DNA from: LMUY01 sp965199105
Lineage (GTDB): Bacteria; Pseudomonadota; Alphaproteobacteria; Acetobacterales; Acetobacteraceae
Assembly: GCA_965199105.1 (NCBI GenBank)
Contig: CBDAQO010000002.1
Location: 186,001-250,000, forward strand
DNA: 64,000 nt
Direction: 5' to 3'
Part shown: in pieces, positions 1 to 9,660 of the stretch
Layout: every line of letters starts with the position of its first letter
Position numbering within the stretch: position 1 is the stretch's first letter
Notes under the pieces: model-generated
What the model was told of the DNA's origin: nothing
Database searches by the model: none
Seen by the model: only the letters and a program-made list of their open reading frames with translations
Program-made: the position numbers and the translations under genes

Positions 1-2636
1 CGTTCGTGCTGGACTGGATGATCGACCTGGCCCGGCGCAGCCAGCACCGGCTGATGGTGCGCCTGGTGAAGGGCGCCTACTGGGACAGCGAGATCAAGCG
101 CGCGCAGGTGGACGGGCTGGCGGGATTTCCGGTGTTCACCCGCAAAGCCCATACCGACGTGTCGTATCTCGCCTGCGCTCGCAAGCTGCTGGGCGCCGCC
201 GATGCGGTGTTCCCGCAATTCGCCACGCACAACGCGCACACCGTCGCGGCCATCCACAGCATGGCAGGCGACGCGTTCCAGCCCGGCGCCTACGAGTTCC
301 AGTGCCTGCACGGCATGGGCGAGCCGCTCTACGAAGAGGTGGTCGGGCACAACAAGCTGAACCGCCCGTGCCGCATCTACGCGCCCGTCGGCACGCACGA
401 GACGCTGCTGGCCTACCTGGTGCGTCGCCTGCTGGAGAACGGCGCCAACTCCTCGTTCGTGAACCGCATCCAGGACCCCTCCGTCGCGGTGGCCGACTTG
501 GTCGCAGACCCGGTTGCGGCCGTCGCGGCCAGCCAGCCGGTGGGCGCCCCGCACCCGCGCATCGCGCTGCCGCGGGACATGTTCGCGCCGGGTCGGCCCA
601 ACTCGGCGGGGCTCGACCTGAGCAGCGAACAGGTGCTGGCAGACTTGGCCACGACGCTCTGCGACAGCGCCGCGCCGCCGTGGCGGGCCGGCCCCACCGC
701 TTGCGTGGCGCCGGGGCCGGCGCGCGAGGTGCGCAACCCGGCCGACCATCGGGACGTGGTAGGCCAGGTGGTCGAGGCGGACGCCGCGGGCGTGGAGGCG
801 GCGCTGTCGCGGGCCACCGCAGCGGCGCCCGCCTGGCAAGCGACGCCGCCTGCCGCCCGCGCGGCCTGCCTGCTGCGTGCGGCCGACCTGCTCGAGGCGC
901 GCATGCCGGCGCTGCTCGGCCTGCTGGTGCGGGAGGCGGGCAAGTCGCTGGCGAATGCGGTTGGCGAGGTGCGGGAGGCGGTGGACTTCCTGCGCTACTA
1001 CGCGGCGGAGGCGACCCGCACGCTCGAGGCCGGCAACCATCGGCCGCTCGGCGTCGTGGCGTGTATCTCGCCGTGGAACTTCCCGTTAGCAATCTTCACC
1101 GGCCAGGTCGCCGCCGCCTTGGTCGCGGGCAACACCGTGCTGGCAAAGCCGGCGGAGGAGACACCCCTGGTCGCGGCCCAGGCCGTCGCTGCCTTGCGGG
1201 AGGCGGGCGTGCCGGACGACGTGCTGCACCTGCTCCCGGGGAACGGCGCGGTCGGCGCCGGGCTGGTGGCGGACGGTCGGACGCGAGGCGTGGTGTTCAC
1301 CGGCTCGACCGACGTCGCCCGGCTGATCCAGCGCCAGATCGCGGGACGGCTGAACCCGGACGGAAGCTGCGTGCCGCTGGTCGCCGAAACCGGGGGCCAG
1401 AACGCGCTGGTGGTCGACTCCTCGGCGCTCGCGGAACAGGTGGTGGCGGACGTGCTGGTGTCCGCCTTCGACAGCGCCGGGCAGCGGTGCAGCGCCCTCC
1501 GCGTGCTGTGCCTGCAGGACGACGTGGCCGACCGGGTCCTGACGATGCTGCGCGGCGCGCTGGCCGAGCTGTCGGTCGGCAACCCGGACCGCCTCGCCAC
1601 CGATGTCGGGCCGGTCATCTCGGCCGAGGCCCGCGACGGCATTGAGGCCCATGTCGCGGCGATGGCGGCTTCAGGCTGCGCGGTGCATCGGGCCGCACTT
1701 GCGCCGGCTTGCGCGCCCGGGACCTTCGTCGCGCCCACCGTCATCGAGCTGTCGAGCTTGGCGCAGGTGACGCGCGAGGTGTTCGGTCCGGTGCTGCACG
1801 TCCTGCGCTACCGGCGCGGCGCCCTCGATGCCTTGCTGTCCGACATCAACGCCACCGGGTATGGGCTGACCTTTGGCGTCCACAGCCGGATCGACGAGAC
1901 GGTGGCGCGGGTGATGAGCCAGGCCGGCTCGGGCAACATCTACGTCAACCGCAACCTCATCGGCGCAGTGGTCGGCGTCCAGCCCTTTGGCGGCCACGGC
2001 CTGTCCGGCACGGGACCGAAGGCAGGCGGCCCGCTCTACCTACGGCGGCTGCTGGCCGAGTGTCCCGTCGCGATCGGCATCGGGCCCGGCCGGGCGCCGA
2101 CCGGAGCCTCCGCCTGGGCCGAATGGCTTGCCGGCGCCGGCGAGGACGGCGCGGCGGCGCGCTTTCGAGCGGTTCTGGCCGCGACGCCGGTGGGGGTGGA
2201 GCGGGAGCTGCCTGGCTCGGTCGGGGAGCGCAACCTCTACGGCACCCAGGCGCGCGGCTCGATTGCCTGCATGGCGGCCAATCGAACCGAGCTGCTGCAC
2301 CAGGTCGGCGGGGTGATCGCGACCGGCAACCGGGCGCTCGTCCCGCCCGGCACCCTGCGCGACCTTGCCGGCCTCCCGGCCGAATTAGCCGACCGCATCC
2401 GAGAAGCCCGGCAGTCCGAGCCGGACGAGGACGCAGCCGCCGTGCTGTTCAGCGGCTCGCGGGATCACCTTCTGGCAGTGAGCCGGGCGGCAGCGTCCCG
2501 GCTGGGGCCGATCGTCCCCGTCCACGTCGCCCGGCCCGGCGGCGAGTATCCACTCGAATGGCTGGTGGAGGAGCGTTCCGTCAGCATCAACACCACCGCG
2601 GCGGGCGGGAACGCGCACTTGATGATGATCGGCTGA
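1..2636 (+). CDS. putA: Bifunctional proline dehydrogenase / delta-1-pyrroline-5-carboxylate dehydrogenase (5' end outside window)
   Basis: The enzyme oxidises proline to glutamate in two steps. The window opens inside the gene (frame starts at base 3), so about 877 C-terminal residues of a protein usually above 1000 are visible. The first stretch is the end of the FAD-dependent proline dehydrogenase barrel (RLVKGAYWDSEIKRAQ). The aldehyde dehydrogenase domain follows from about visible residue 240, with the SPWNFPLAIFTGQ nucleotide-binding motif, the catalytic glutamate in AETGGQN and the catalytic cysteine in SAGQRCSALR (codon 1488-1490). The C-terminus SINTTAAGGNAHLMMIG is the usual PutA ending. 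Whether an N-terminal DNA-binding domain exists cannot be seen. Family assignment is very secure. Confidence 0.97.
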   Translation, partial: FVLDWMIDLARRSQHRLMVRLVKGAYWDSEIKRAQVDGLAGFPVFTRKAHTDVSYLACARKLLGAADAVFPQFATHNAHTVAAIHSMAGDAFQPGAYEFQCLHGMGEPLYEEVVGHNKLNRPCRIYAPVGTHETLLAYLVRRLLENGANSSFVNRIQDPSVAVADLVADPVAAVAASQPVGAPHPRIALPRDMFAPGRPNSAGLDLSSEQVLADLATTLCDSAAPPWRAGPTACVAPGPAREVRNPADHRDVVGQVVEADAAGVEAALSRATAAAPAWQATPPAARAACLLRAADLLEARMPALLGLLVREAGKSLANAVGEVREAVDFLRYYAAEATRTLEAGNHRPLGVVACISPWNFPLAIFTGQVAAALVAGNTVLAKPAEETPLVAAQAVAALREAGVPDDVLHLLPGNGAVGAGLVADGRTRGVVFTGSTDVARLIQRQIAGRLNPDGSCVPLVAETGGQNALVVDSSALAEQVVADVLVSAFDSAGQRCSALRVLCLQDDVADRVLTMLRGALAELSVGNPDRLATDVGPVISAEARDGIEAHVAAMAASGCAVHRAALAPACAPGTFVAPTVIELSSLAQVTREVFGPVLHVLRYRRGALDALLSDINATGYGLTFGVHSRIDETVARVMSQAGSGNIYVNRNLIGAVVGVQPFGGHGLSGTGPKAGGPLYLRRLLAECPVAIGIGPGRAPTGASAWAEWLAGAGEDGAAARFRAVLAATPVGVERELPGSVGERNLYGTQARGSIACMAANRTELLHQVGGVIATGNRALVPPGTLRDLAGLPAELADRIREARQSEPDEDAAAVLFSGSRDHLLAVSRAAASRLGPIVPVHVARPGGEYPLEWLVEERSVSINTTAAGGNAHLMMIG

Positions 2637-2718
2637 GTCAAGCGGTAGTCGTTGCGCTTCGTCCATTGAACCTGTTAGCCTGGTCTAAGTGCGAGTAATT
2701 TAATTGCATAGCAATTAG

Positions 2719-3140
2719 ATGTGCCATGCTCGATGCGATGACCGCGATCCTGGGAGCAAACGGCCTGTTGGCCGAAGCGTCCGACATGGCGAGCCATTTG
2801 GAGGACTGGCGCGGCCGCTACCGTGGCCCGGCCTTTGCGTCGCACTCCCATCGACCACCGAGCAGGTCGCCGCCGTCGTCCGGCTCTGCGCGGCGTTCCG
2901 CTTGTGCGCGCGATACAACATGACGGACCAGATCTACGCCCACCTGTCAGCGGGGGTTCCGGGTAAGCCAGGCCATTACCTCATCATGCCTACGGCCTGA
3001 TGTTCGACGAGGTCACGGCGTCGAACCTCGTCACGGTCGATTTCGACGACCGGATCGTCCACGATCCCACGGGCATGGGTGTCAACTCATCCGGCTTCAT
3101 CGTTCACGGCGGCCTCCACAAAGTGCGACCGGAGTTCCAA
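2719..3140 (+). pseudogene. Chimeric remnant: GlcD-like FAD oxidase N-terminus joined to class II aldolase fragment
   Basis: No intact gene lies here, but two recognisable pieces do. From 2726 one frame reads like the start of a GlcD-type FAD-linked oxidase (DMASHLEDWRGRYRGPA). It shifts near 2840 to a second frame (STTEQVAAVVRLCA), which is the family's next conserved block. At about 2881-2915 the same frame changes identity to a class II aldolase/adducin sequence (FRLCARYNMTDQIYAHLSA), and after another shift near 2998 it continues as MFDEVTASNLVTVDFDDRI up to about 3140. The join falls where both families carry an RLCA-like motif, which suggests deletion by short homology. The families are recognised by memory of their motifs, not by a search. 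Confidence 0.7.
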
Positions 3141-3390
3141 CGTCGAGCGGGTCGTGTTCAACGACGCTCCCAATTCGAACACCCTCTACGCGCAGTTCAG
3201 CATTGTCGGCCTTGAGCTCGGCTTGCGCCGCGTTCGCCGCGCGCACGATGGGCTGCACGCGTTCGTAGTAACGCCGGTCAGCGACCCCCTGCCGGAGCTT
3301 CCGGGAAGGCCGAGACCGCACCTTGGCTGGGCATCTGCCCATCGCCGGGTCAGTCATTCCATCTGGTCAACCGCTTTCGCGCCGATGCTC
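3141..3390. other. Non-coding stretch without a supported gene
   Basis: About 250 bases between the aldolase remnant and the urtA promoter. Open frames exist on both strands (a minus-strand one spans 3097-3357), but none has a convincing start signal or a family motif that I trust. It is probably decayed coding sequence plus upstream regulatory DNA for the sigma-54 promoter at 3391. Confidence 0.5.
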
Positions 3391-3406
3391 TGGCACGCTC
3401 ATTGCC
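3391..3406 (+). promoter_or_regulatory. Sigma-54 (RpoN) -24/-12 promoter of the urt operon
   Basis: The sequence TGGCACG-ctca-TTGCC matches the sigma-54 consensus TGGCACR-N4-TTGCW at every fixed position except the final W. The GG (3392-3393) and GC (3404-3405) dinucleotides are separated by exactly 10 bases, as required. The predicted transcript would start near 3417 and leave a leader of about 60 bases before the urtA start at 3477. Nitrogen-source transporters are commonly NtrC/RpoN controlled, so the context fits. I did not find a clear NtrC enhancer site upstream. Confidence 0.8.
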
Positions 3407-3476
3407 TAGCCAGTCGCGGGCTTGGCGCAGCGACCCTCGCTAGCACCCCGGGCGCTCGAACGGAGGATGTCAAATC

Positions 3477-4712
3477 ATGCATGGCATACATCGGAGATCG
3501 GTTATCGCCGGCGGCGTCGCGGCTGCGGGCGCGCTCGCCATGCCGGCCATCATCCGCCCGGCCCATGCAGCCGACACCGTAAAGCTCGGCTGCCTATTCT
3601 CATCCTCCGGCACCATGGCCAACCTGGAGGGCCGGCTCAATTACGTCGCGCGGATGGCCGCCGACGAGGTCAACGCCGCGGGTGGGGTCAATGGCCGGAT
3701 GATCGAGGTTGTCACCACCAATCCCGCCTCCGACTGGCCGACCTACGCACAGATGGGGCGCCAGTTGCTGCAGGAAGAGAAGGTGGCGGCCCTGTTCGGC
3801 TGCTGGACCTCGGTGTCACGCAAGTCCGTGCTGCCGGTGGTGGAGCAGAATGACGGGCTGCTGTTCTACCCGCTGCATTTCGAGGGCGAGGAAAACTCCA
3901 AGAACGTCGTCTACCTCAACTCGCCACCCTCGAGTTCCGTGCTCCCGGCGGTCGATTACCTGATGAGCCCGGATGGCGGCGGCGCCAAGCGCTTCTTCAT
4001 GCTGGGCAGCGACTACGTCTGGCCGCGCACGATCAACAAGATCCTGAAGGCGTATTGGACGGCCAAGGGCATCCCCGAATCGTCCTGGCAGGAACAATAC
4101 GTCCCCTTCGGCTTCAGCAACTTCCAAAACCTGGTCAGCGAAATCCGCAACTTCACCGCAGCCGGCGGTGGCCAGCCGATCGTGGTGCTGACGGTGGTGG
4201 GCAGCTCCATCCCGGATTTCCTGCGCGAATACGTCAACCAGGGCTTGAAGCCGACCGACATCCCCGTGCTCGGGCTCGACATGGTGGAAGCCGACCTCGA
4301 GGGCTTGGACACGGCGGGCCTGGTCGGCAGCCTGAACTGCTGGGCCTACCTGCAGAACGCGCCCGGGCCGCGCAACGCCAAGTTCCTGGCCGACTGGGCG
4401 GGCTACGTGAAAAAGACCGGCGCGCCATTCCGGCCAGATGTTGCGATCGACCCGATGGCCTCGACCTATGACGGCGTCCATATCTGGGCGCTGGCGGCGA
4501 AGAAGGCCGGCTCGTTCGACGTGGCGCAGGTGCGGCAGGCCTTCCCCGGGCTGACTTTTGACGGCCCGTCCGGCTACACGCTCAGCATGACGGGCGACAA
4601 CAACTATGTCAGCCGCGGCGTGTTCATCGGCTCGGTGAACGACAAGCAGGGCTTCGACGTACTCTGGCAGTCAAAGGATACGCCTAAGCCCGTGCCATTC
4701 AGCCCGAGCTGA
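3477..4712 (+). CDS. urtA: Urea/short-chain amide ABC transporter, periplasmic binding protein
   Basis: This is the binding subunit of a branched-chain-amino-acid-type ABC importer. The 411 residues begin with a signal peptide with a twin arginine (HRRSVIAGG) and a likely cleavage after AHA near residue 32. UrtA-type motifs follow: KLGCLFSSSGTMA, GRQLLQEEKVAALFGCWTSVSRK, LFYPLHFEGEE and FGFSNFQNLVSEIRNF. A GGAGG at 3462-3466 sits ten bases before the ATG. It heads urtABCDE and lies 8 bases before urtB. The ligand could be urea or, given the amidase at 9661, formamide or acetamide. The family call is strong and the ligand is inferred. Confidence 0.93.
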   Translation: MHGIHRRSVIAGGVAAAGALAMPAIIRPAHAADTVKLGCLFSSSGTMANLEGRLNYVARMAADEVNAAGGVNGRMIEVVTTNPASDWPTYAQMGRQLLQEEKVAALFGCWTSVSRKSVLPVVEQNDGLLFYPLHFEGEENSKNVVYLNSPPSSSVLPAVDYLMSPDGGGAKRFFMLGSDYVWPRTINKILKAYWTAKGIPESSWQEQYVPFGFSNFQNLVSEIRNFTAAGGGQPIVVLTVVGSSIPDFLREYVNQGLKPTDIPVLGLDMVEADLEGLDTAGLVGSLNCWAYLQNAPGPRNAKFLADWAGYVKKTGAPFRPDVAIDPMASTYDGVHIWALAAKKAGSFDVAQVRQAFPGLTFDGPSGYTLSMTGDNNYVSRGVFIGSVNDKQGFDVLWQSKDTPKPVPFSPS

Positions 4713-4720
4713 CCCCCCGC

Positions 4721-6331
4721 TTGGAATGGGCGTTACGGTTGCTGCTCGCGGTCGCGTTTGCGCTGCTGAGCAGCACCGCGCAGGCTGACCCGGCGGATCG
4801 CGCCGCGCTGCTTGCGGGGTTGTGCAGCGACAGCAGCGCCAAGATATCGGGGGCGCTTTCGGCGATGCTGCAGGAGGTGCCGAACGAGGCGCCTCCCGAG
4901 CGTTTATGGCTACAGGACGTGTCCGAAGCCTTCGCCGCGCGCCGCCTTCGCTGCAGCGGGGATGCCGCCTATCTCGCCGGGCCGCCATCCGTCGAGGCGC
5001 TGACATTGAGCCCGGCGCCGCTGCCGGACGGCGCCCGCGCACCGCTGCCGAGTCTGCGCAGCCGGGCCGCCTTGGAGCAATTGGGCGCGGCGCTCGCCCT
5101 GTTCACCGCGCCGGCACCTGACCATCGAATGGCCGCCATCCGCGTGTTGGAACGCCGCAGCGATGGCCTGCCGCCCGGCCTGGTGAGCGCGGCACTGGAG
5201 GGCGAACAGGACAAGCAGGTGGCCGCCGGGTTGAAGGCGCTGCTGGTGGCGGCCGGGCTGCACGCGGCGGATACGGGGCAGCGCTTGGCCGCGATCGCGG
5301 CACTCGGCAGTGAGCCCAGCGCGCGCACCGTCACCACGCTGGCCTCGCTGCAGTCGGACGCAAGCTACACGGCGGACCCGCGGGTCCGTGACGCGCTCGC
5401 GGCAGCGCTGGCCCGGGTCCATCGGTGGGTGGTTGCCGGTAATGCGCTGGCGCTGCTTTATAACGGCCTCAGCGCCGGCAGCGTGTTGTTCCTCGCCTCC
5501 GCCGGGCTCGCGATCATCTTCGGCCTGATGGGCGTCATCAACCTGGCGCAGGGTGAGCTGATCATGATCGGCGCCTACGTCACCTTCGGCGTCCAGGAGG
5601 GGCTGCGGCAATGGGCGCCGGGCTGGCTGGACTGGTATCCGTTGGTCGCCCTGCCGGTGGTGTTCCTGGTCACCGGGCTGGTCGGCGTGGTGATGGAGAT
5701 CGCCGTCATCCGCCACCTCTATCGCCGCCCGTTGATGACCCTGCTCGCGACCTGGGCGATCAGCCTGCTGCTGATCAACATCGTCCGGGCGGGCTTTGGC
5801 ACGCAGAACCTGCAATTCGCCACCCCACCCTACTTGACCGGCGGCGTGCACGTGCTGGGCGACTTCCTCGTCACCTGGAACCACCTGGCCGCGATCGCCT
5901 GCGCCGTGGCGGCGTTCGCAGCGACGCTGGGGCTGCTGCGCCTGACCGATCTCGGCCTGTTCATCCGCGCCGTCACGCAGAACCGCAACATGGCGGCCAG
6001 CATCGGGATTTCGACCCGCAAGGTCGACGCCGCGGCGTTCGGGCTTGGCAGCGGGCTTGCAGGCGTGGCGGGCCTGGCGCTGTCCCCGATCTACAACGTG
6101 AACCCGACGATGGGCACCGGGTTCATCATCGATAGCTTCATGGTCGTGGTGTTGGGCGGCGTTGGCAGCCTGTTCGGCACGGCGCTGGCTTCAGTCGGCA
6201 TCGGCCTGGTCAACGTCGGCATCGAGCCGTTCTATGGCGCCGTCGCCGCCAAGGTCATCGTGCTGCTGATGATCGTGCTGCTCATCCAGTGGCGTCCCGA
6301 GGGGCTGGTCGCGGCAAGGGGCCGGCGGTGA
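4721..6331 (+). CDS. urtB: Urea/amide ABC transporter permease UrtB
   Basis: This is a membrane subunit of the importer. The 536-residue product has a signal-like N-terminus, a soluble region to about residue 235, then a LivH-type permease domain (LYNGLSAGSVLFLASAGLAIIFGLMGVINLAQGE) with about eight hydrophobic segments. The long N-terminal extension is typical of UrtB and separates it from plain LivH. The start is TTG at 4721, eight bases after the urtA stop and giving a proper signal sequence; no ATG is available near it. The 3' end overlaps urtC by a GTGA. Confidence 0.92.
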   Translation: MEWALRLLLAVAFALLSSTAQADPADRAALLAGLCSDSSAKISGALSAMLQEVPNEAPPERLWLQDVSEAFAARRLRCSGDAAYLAGPPSVEALTLSPAPLPDGARAPLPSLRSRAALEQLGAALALFTAPAPDHRMAAIRVLERRSDGLPPGLVSAALEGEQDKQVAAGLKALLVAAGLHAADTGQRLAAIAALGSEPSARTVTTLASLQSDASYTADPRVRDALAAALARVHRWVVAGNALALLYNGLSAGSVLFLASAGLAIIFGLMGVINLAQGELIMIGAYVTFGVQEGLRQWAPGWLDWYPLVALPVVFLVTGLVGVVMEIAVIRHLYRRPLMTLLATWAISLLLINIVRAGFGTQNLQFATPPYLTGGVHVLGDFLVTWNHLAAIACAVAAFAATLGLLRLTDLGLFIRAVTQNRNMAASIGISTRKVDAAAFGLGSGLAGVAGLALSPIYNVNPTMGTGFIIDSFMVVVLGGVGSLFGTALASVGIGLVNVGIEPFYGAVAAKVIVLLMIVLLIQWRPEGLVAARGRR

Positions 6332-7416
6332 GGGCGTTCGACCGGCTGTCCGCCCTGATGTCGGCGGTGCTGCTGATGGTGTTGCTCGCCCTGCCGCTGC
6401 TGGGCTTGCGGCTGCTGTCCGGCGCCGCCTTGCCGATCTACGCCGTCAACCTCACCGGCCAGGTGATGTGCTTCGCCCTGCTGGCGATCTCGGTGGACCT
6501 GATGTGGGGCGGCGCCGGCGTGCTCAGCCTCGGGCATGGGCTGTTCTTCGCCATGGGCGGCTACATCGCCGCGATGCACCTGCTCCGCACCGCCTGGCGA
6601 GCCACCGGCGTGCTGCCGGATTTCTTGCAGTTCATGGGTCAAGGGCATTTCCCAGCCTGGTGGGCGTTTGCCGATTCTGCGCTGCTGACCACGCTGGCCA
6701 TCCTGCTCGGCCCGGCGGCGGTGGCGTTCGCCATCGGCTACGTGTCGTTCCGCTCGCGGGTGAACGGCGTGTATTTCTCCATCATCACCCAGGCGCTCAC
6801 CTACACCGCCATGCTGCTGATGTTTCGCAACGACACCGGCTTCGGCGGCAACAATGGCATGACCGGGTTTCGCGCCATCGCCGGCCTGCCCGCGGGCGGC
6901 ATGCCGGCGGCCGTGCTGCTCGCCACCCTGGCCACGGCCTGCGTGTTGGCGGCCCTGGTGGGCGGTCGCTGGTTGCTGGCGACGCGCTTCGGCCGCCTGC
7001 TGACGGCCATCCGTGACGATGAACCGCGGCTGCGCTTCCTCGGCTACGAAACGCTATGGCTGAAGCTGCTCGCGTGGTGCCTGTCAGCCGCCATCGCCGC
7101 GGTGGCGGGCGCGCTCTACGTGCCGCAAGTGGGCATCATCAACCCCTCGCTGCTCGACCCGGCGTTGTCGCTGGAGGCGGCGGTCTGGGTCGCGGTCGGC
7201 GGACGGGGCGGCCTGTGTGGCGCCATCTTGGGCGCGGTCCTGATTAGCCTGTTGCGCAGCCAGTTGGCCGCCGCCGCACCGCTGCTGTGGCCGTTCATCT
7301 TGAGCTTGCTCGTGTTGCTGGTGGTGCTGGGCCTGCCGAACGGCCTGCTCGACCTGCGCAACCGCTCGCGGCAATGGCTGGCCGACTTAGGGCCACCCTG
7401 GCTCGCCCGCCCATGA
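6328..7416 (+). CDS. urtC: Urea/amide ABC transporter permease UrtC
   Basis: This is the second permease (LivM-type) of the urt importer, 362 residues with about ten hydrophobic segments. Typical motifs are AISVDLMWGGAGVLSLGHG, FFAMGGYIAAMHL and TGFGGNNGMTGF. I chose the GTG at 6328, which overlaps the urtB stop as GTGA, over the TTG-type start at 6289, because starting at 6289 would place 39 bases inside urtB and add a basic non-conserved leader. It ends in ATGA with urtD, which indicates translational coupling. Confidence 0.92.
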   Translation: MRAFDRLSALMSAVLLMVLLALPLLGLRLLSGAALPIYAVNLTGQVMCFALLAISVDLMWGGAGVLSLGHGLFFAMGGYIAAMHLLRTAWRATGVLPDFLQFMGQGHFPAWWAFADSALLTTLAILLGPAAVAFAIGYVSFRSRVNGVYFSIITQALTYTAMLLMFRNDTGFGGNNGMTGFRAIAGLPAGGMPAAVLLATLATACVLAALVGGRWLLATRFGRLLTAIRDDEPRLRFLGYETLWLKLLAWCLSAAIAAVAGALYVPQVGIINPSLLDPALSLEAAVWVAVGGRGGLCGAILGAVLISLLRSQLAAAAPLLWPFILSLLVLLVVLGLPNGLLDLRNRSRQWLADLGPPWLARP

Positions 7417-8152
7417 CGGCGCCGGCCATCGCGGTGACCGGGCTCACCGTCCGCTTCGGCGGTTTCGTCGCACTGGACAAACTGGATTTCACCGCTGAGT
7501 ACGGCACCGTGCATGGCCTGATCGGCCCCAATGGCGCCGGCAAGACGACCTTGCTCGACGTGCTGACCGGCAAGTCACGCAGCCAGGCCGGCCGGGTTCA
7601 GCTCGATGGTGACACCGACCTCGCGGCCCTGTCGGATGTGCAGCGCACGCTGTCCGGCATCGGCCGAAAGTTCCAGCGCCCCAGCGTGTTCGAGGCGCTC
7701 AGCGTGGCCGATAACCTCGACCTCGCTTTGCGTCAGCACCGCCGCTCGTTGCTGCGCGAGGTTCTCGCCCGGCGCGATGACAAGCGGGCCGTCATCGGGC
7801 GGACGCTGGAGATGATCGGCCTGGCTGCGCGCCGCCATGCTCTCGCCGGCATCCTGTCGCACGGCCAGAAGCAATGGCTCGAGATCGGCATGGTGCTGGT
7901 GCAGGAGCCGAAGGTGTTGCTGCTGGACGAGCCCGTTGCCGGCATGAGCGACGAGGAGACCGAGCAAACGGCCGCCCTGGTGCAATCGCTGCGCGACCCG
8001 CGGCGCAGCATCGTCGTCGTCGAGCACGACATGGACTTCGTCGAGCGGGTGGCCGACACCGTGACCGTGCTGCACGAGGGGCGCACCCTGTTCGAGGGCA
8101 GCATGGCGGCAGCGCGGGCGGATGCGCGGGTGATCGAGGTCTATATCGGCCG

Positions 8153-8156
<4 letters not shown>
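7413..8156 (+). CDS. urtD: Urea/amide ABC transporter ATPase UrtD
   Basis: This is an LivG-type ATP-binding subunit of 247 residues. It shows Walker A GPNGAGKTT, Q-loop region GRKFQRPSVFEALSV, a signature shortened to LSHGQKQWLEIGM (as is usual for UrtD) and Walker B VLLLDEPVAGM. The ATG at 7413 overlaps the urtC stop and its own stop overlaps the urtE ATG (ATGA in both cases). It works as a heterodimer with UrtE on the cytoplasmic face of UrtBC. Confidence 0.93.
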
Positions 8157-8866
<710 letters not shown>

Positions 8867-8875
8867 GAGGGCGGC

Positions 8876-9634
8876 ATGGATCTCGGCTTGAGCGGGCGCA
8901 AGGTGCTGGTTACGGGCGGGACCAAAGGGATTGGGCGCGCCATCGCCGAGGCGTTTGCCGCCGAGGGCGCGCGGGTGGCGCTGTGCGCGCGCAATCCGGC
9001 CGAGGTCGCGGCCACCGTGGCAGCGCTCGGCGGCGACCCCCGTCATTTCGGGCGCGCGCTGGACGTGGCCGACGGCCCGGCGGTGCGCGCCTGGGTGACG
9101 GACGCCGCGGCGGCGATGGACGGGATCGACATCGTGGTGCCCAATGTCAGCGCGCTCGCGGTGTCCGGCGACGAGGCCGCATGGCAGGCCGGCTTCCAGA
9201 CCGACATCATGGGAACGGTGCGCGTGGTGGACGCCGCCATGCCGTGGCTGCTGCAATCGGGCGTGGGGAGCATCGTGGTCATCTCGAGCGTGTCGGGCCG
9301 CGAAGTGGATTTCGCTGCCGGCCCATACGGCGCGTTCAAGGCCGCGCTGATCCACTACGCCCAGGGCCTCGCCTTCCAACTCGCCGGCAAGGGCGTGCGC
9401 GCCAACAGCGTCTCGCCAGGAAACACCTATTTCCCCGGCGGCGTGTGGGAGACCATCGAGCACGGCAACCCGGCGCTGTTCGAGCGGTCGCTGGCGCTGA
9501 ACCCCACCGGGCGGATGGGGCGGCCGGAAGAGGTGGCACGCGCCGTGGTGTTCCTCGGCAGCCCCGCAGCGAGCTTCGTCACCGGGACCAACCTCGTCGT
9601 CGACGGCGCCTTGACCCGCGGCGTTCAATTCTAG
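8876..9634 (+). CDS. Short-chain dehydrogenase/reductase between the amide transporter and the amidase
   Basis: This is a 252-residue classical SDR: TGGTKGIG cofactor motif near residues 15-22, a serine in VISSVSG, the catalytic YGAFK, and a C-terminal VDGALT. The usual NNAG is replaced by PNVSA. The start is supported by AGGAGGGCGGC just upstream. Substrate is unknown. Its position, 9 bases after urtE and 26 before an amidase, argues for a role in the same amide or urea catabolic unit, but nothing in the sequence names the substrate. Confidence 0.85.
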   Translation: MDLGLSGRKVLVTGGTKGIGRAIAEAFAAEGARVALCARNPAEVAATVAALGGDPRHFGRALDVADGPAVRAWVTDAAAAMDGIDIVVPNVSALAVSGDEAAWQAGFQTDIMGTVRVVDAAMPWLLQSGVGSIVVISSVSGREVDFAAGPYGAFKAALIHYAQGLAFQLAGKGVRANSVSPGNTYFPGGVWETIEHGNPALFERSLALNPTGRMGRPEEVARAVVFLGSPAASFVTGTNLVVDGALTRGVQF

Positions 9635-9660
9635 CCAGACCCACAGGGGAGACTTCGCAC

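Noticed and set aside
136..1092. 318-residue minus-strand open frame across putA
   Set aside because: Arg/Pro/Ala-rich shadow of a GC-rich gene with no motif; putA on the plus strand is unmistakable.
3097..3357. Minus-strand open frame of 86 codons upstream of urtA
   Set aside because: The end of the frame faintly recalls the C-terminus of S1/P1-type nucleases, but the match is too weak, there is no ribosome site, and it lies in a decayed region.
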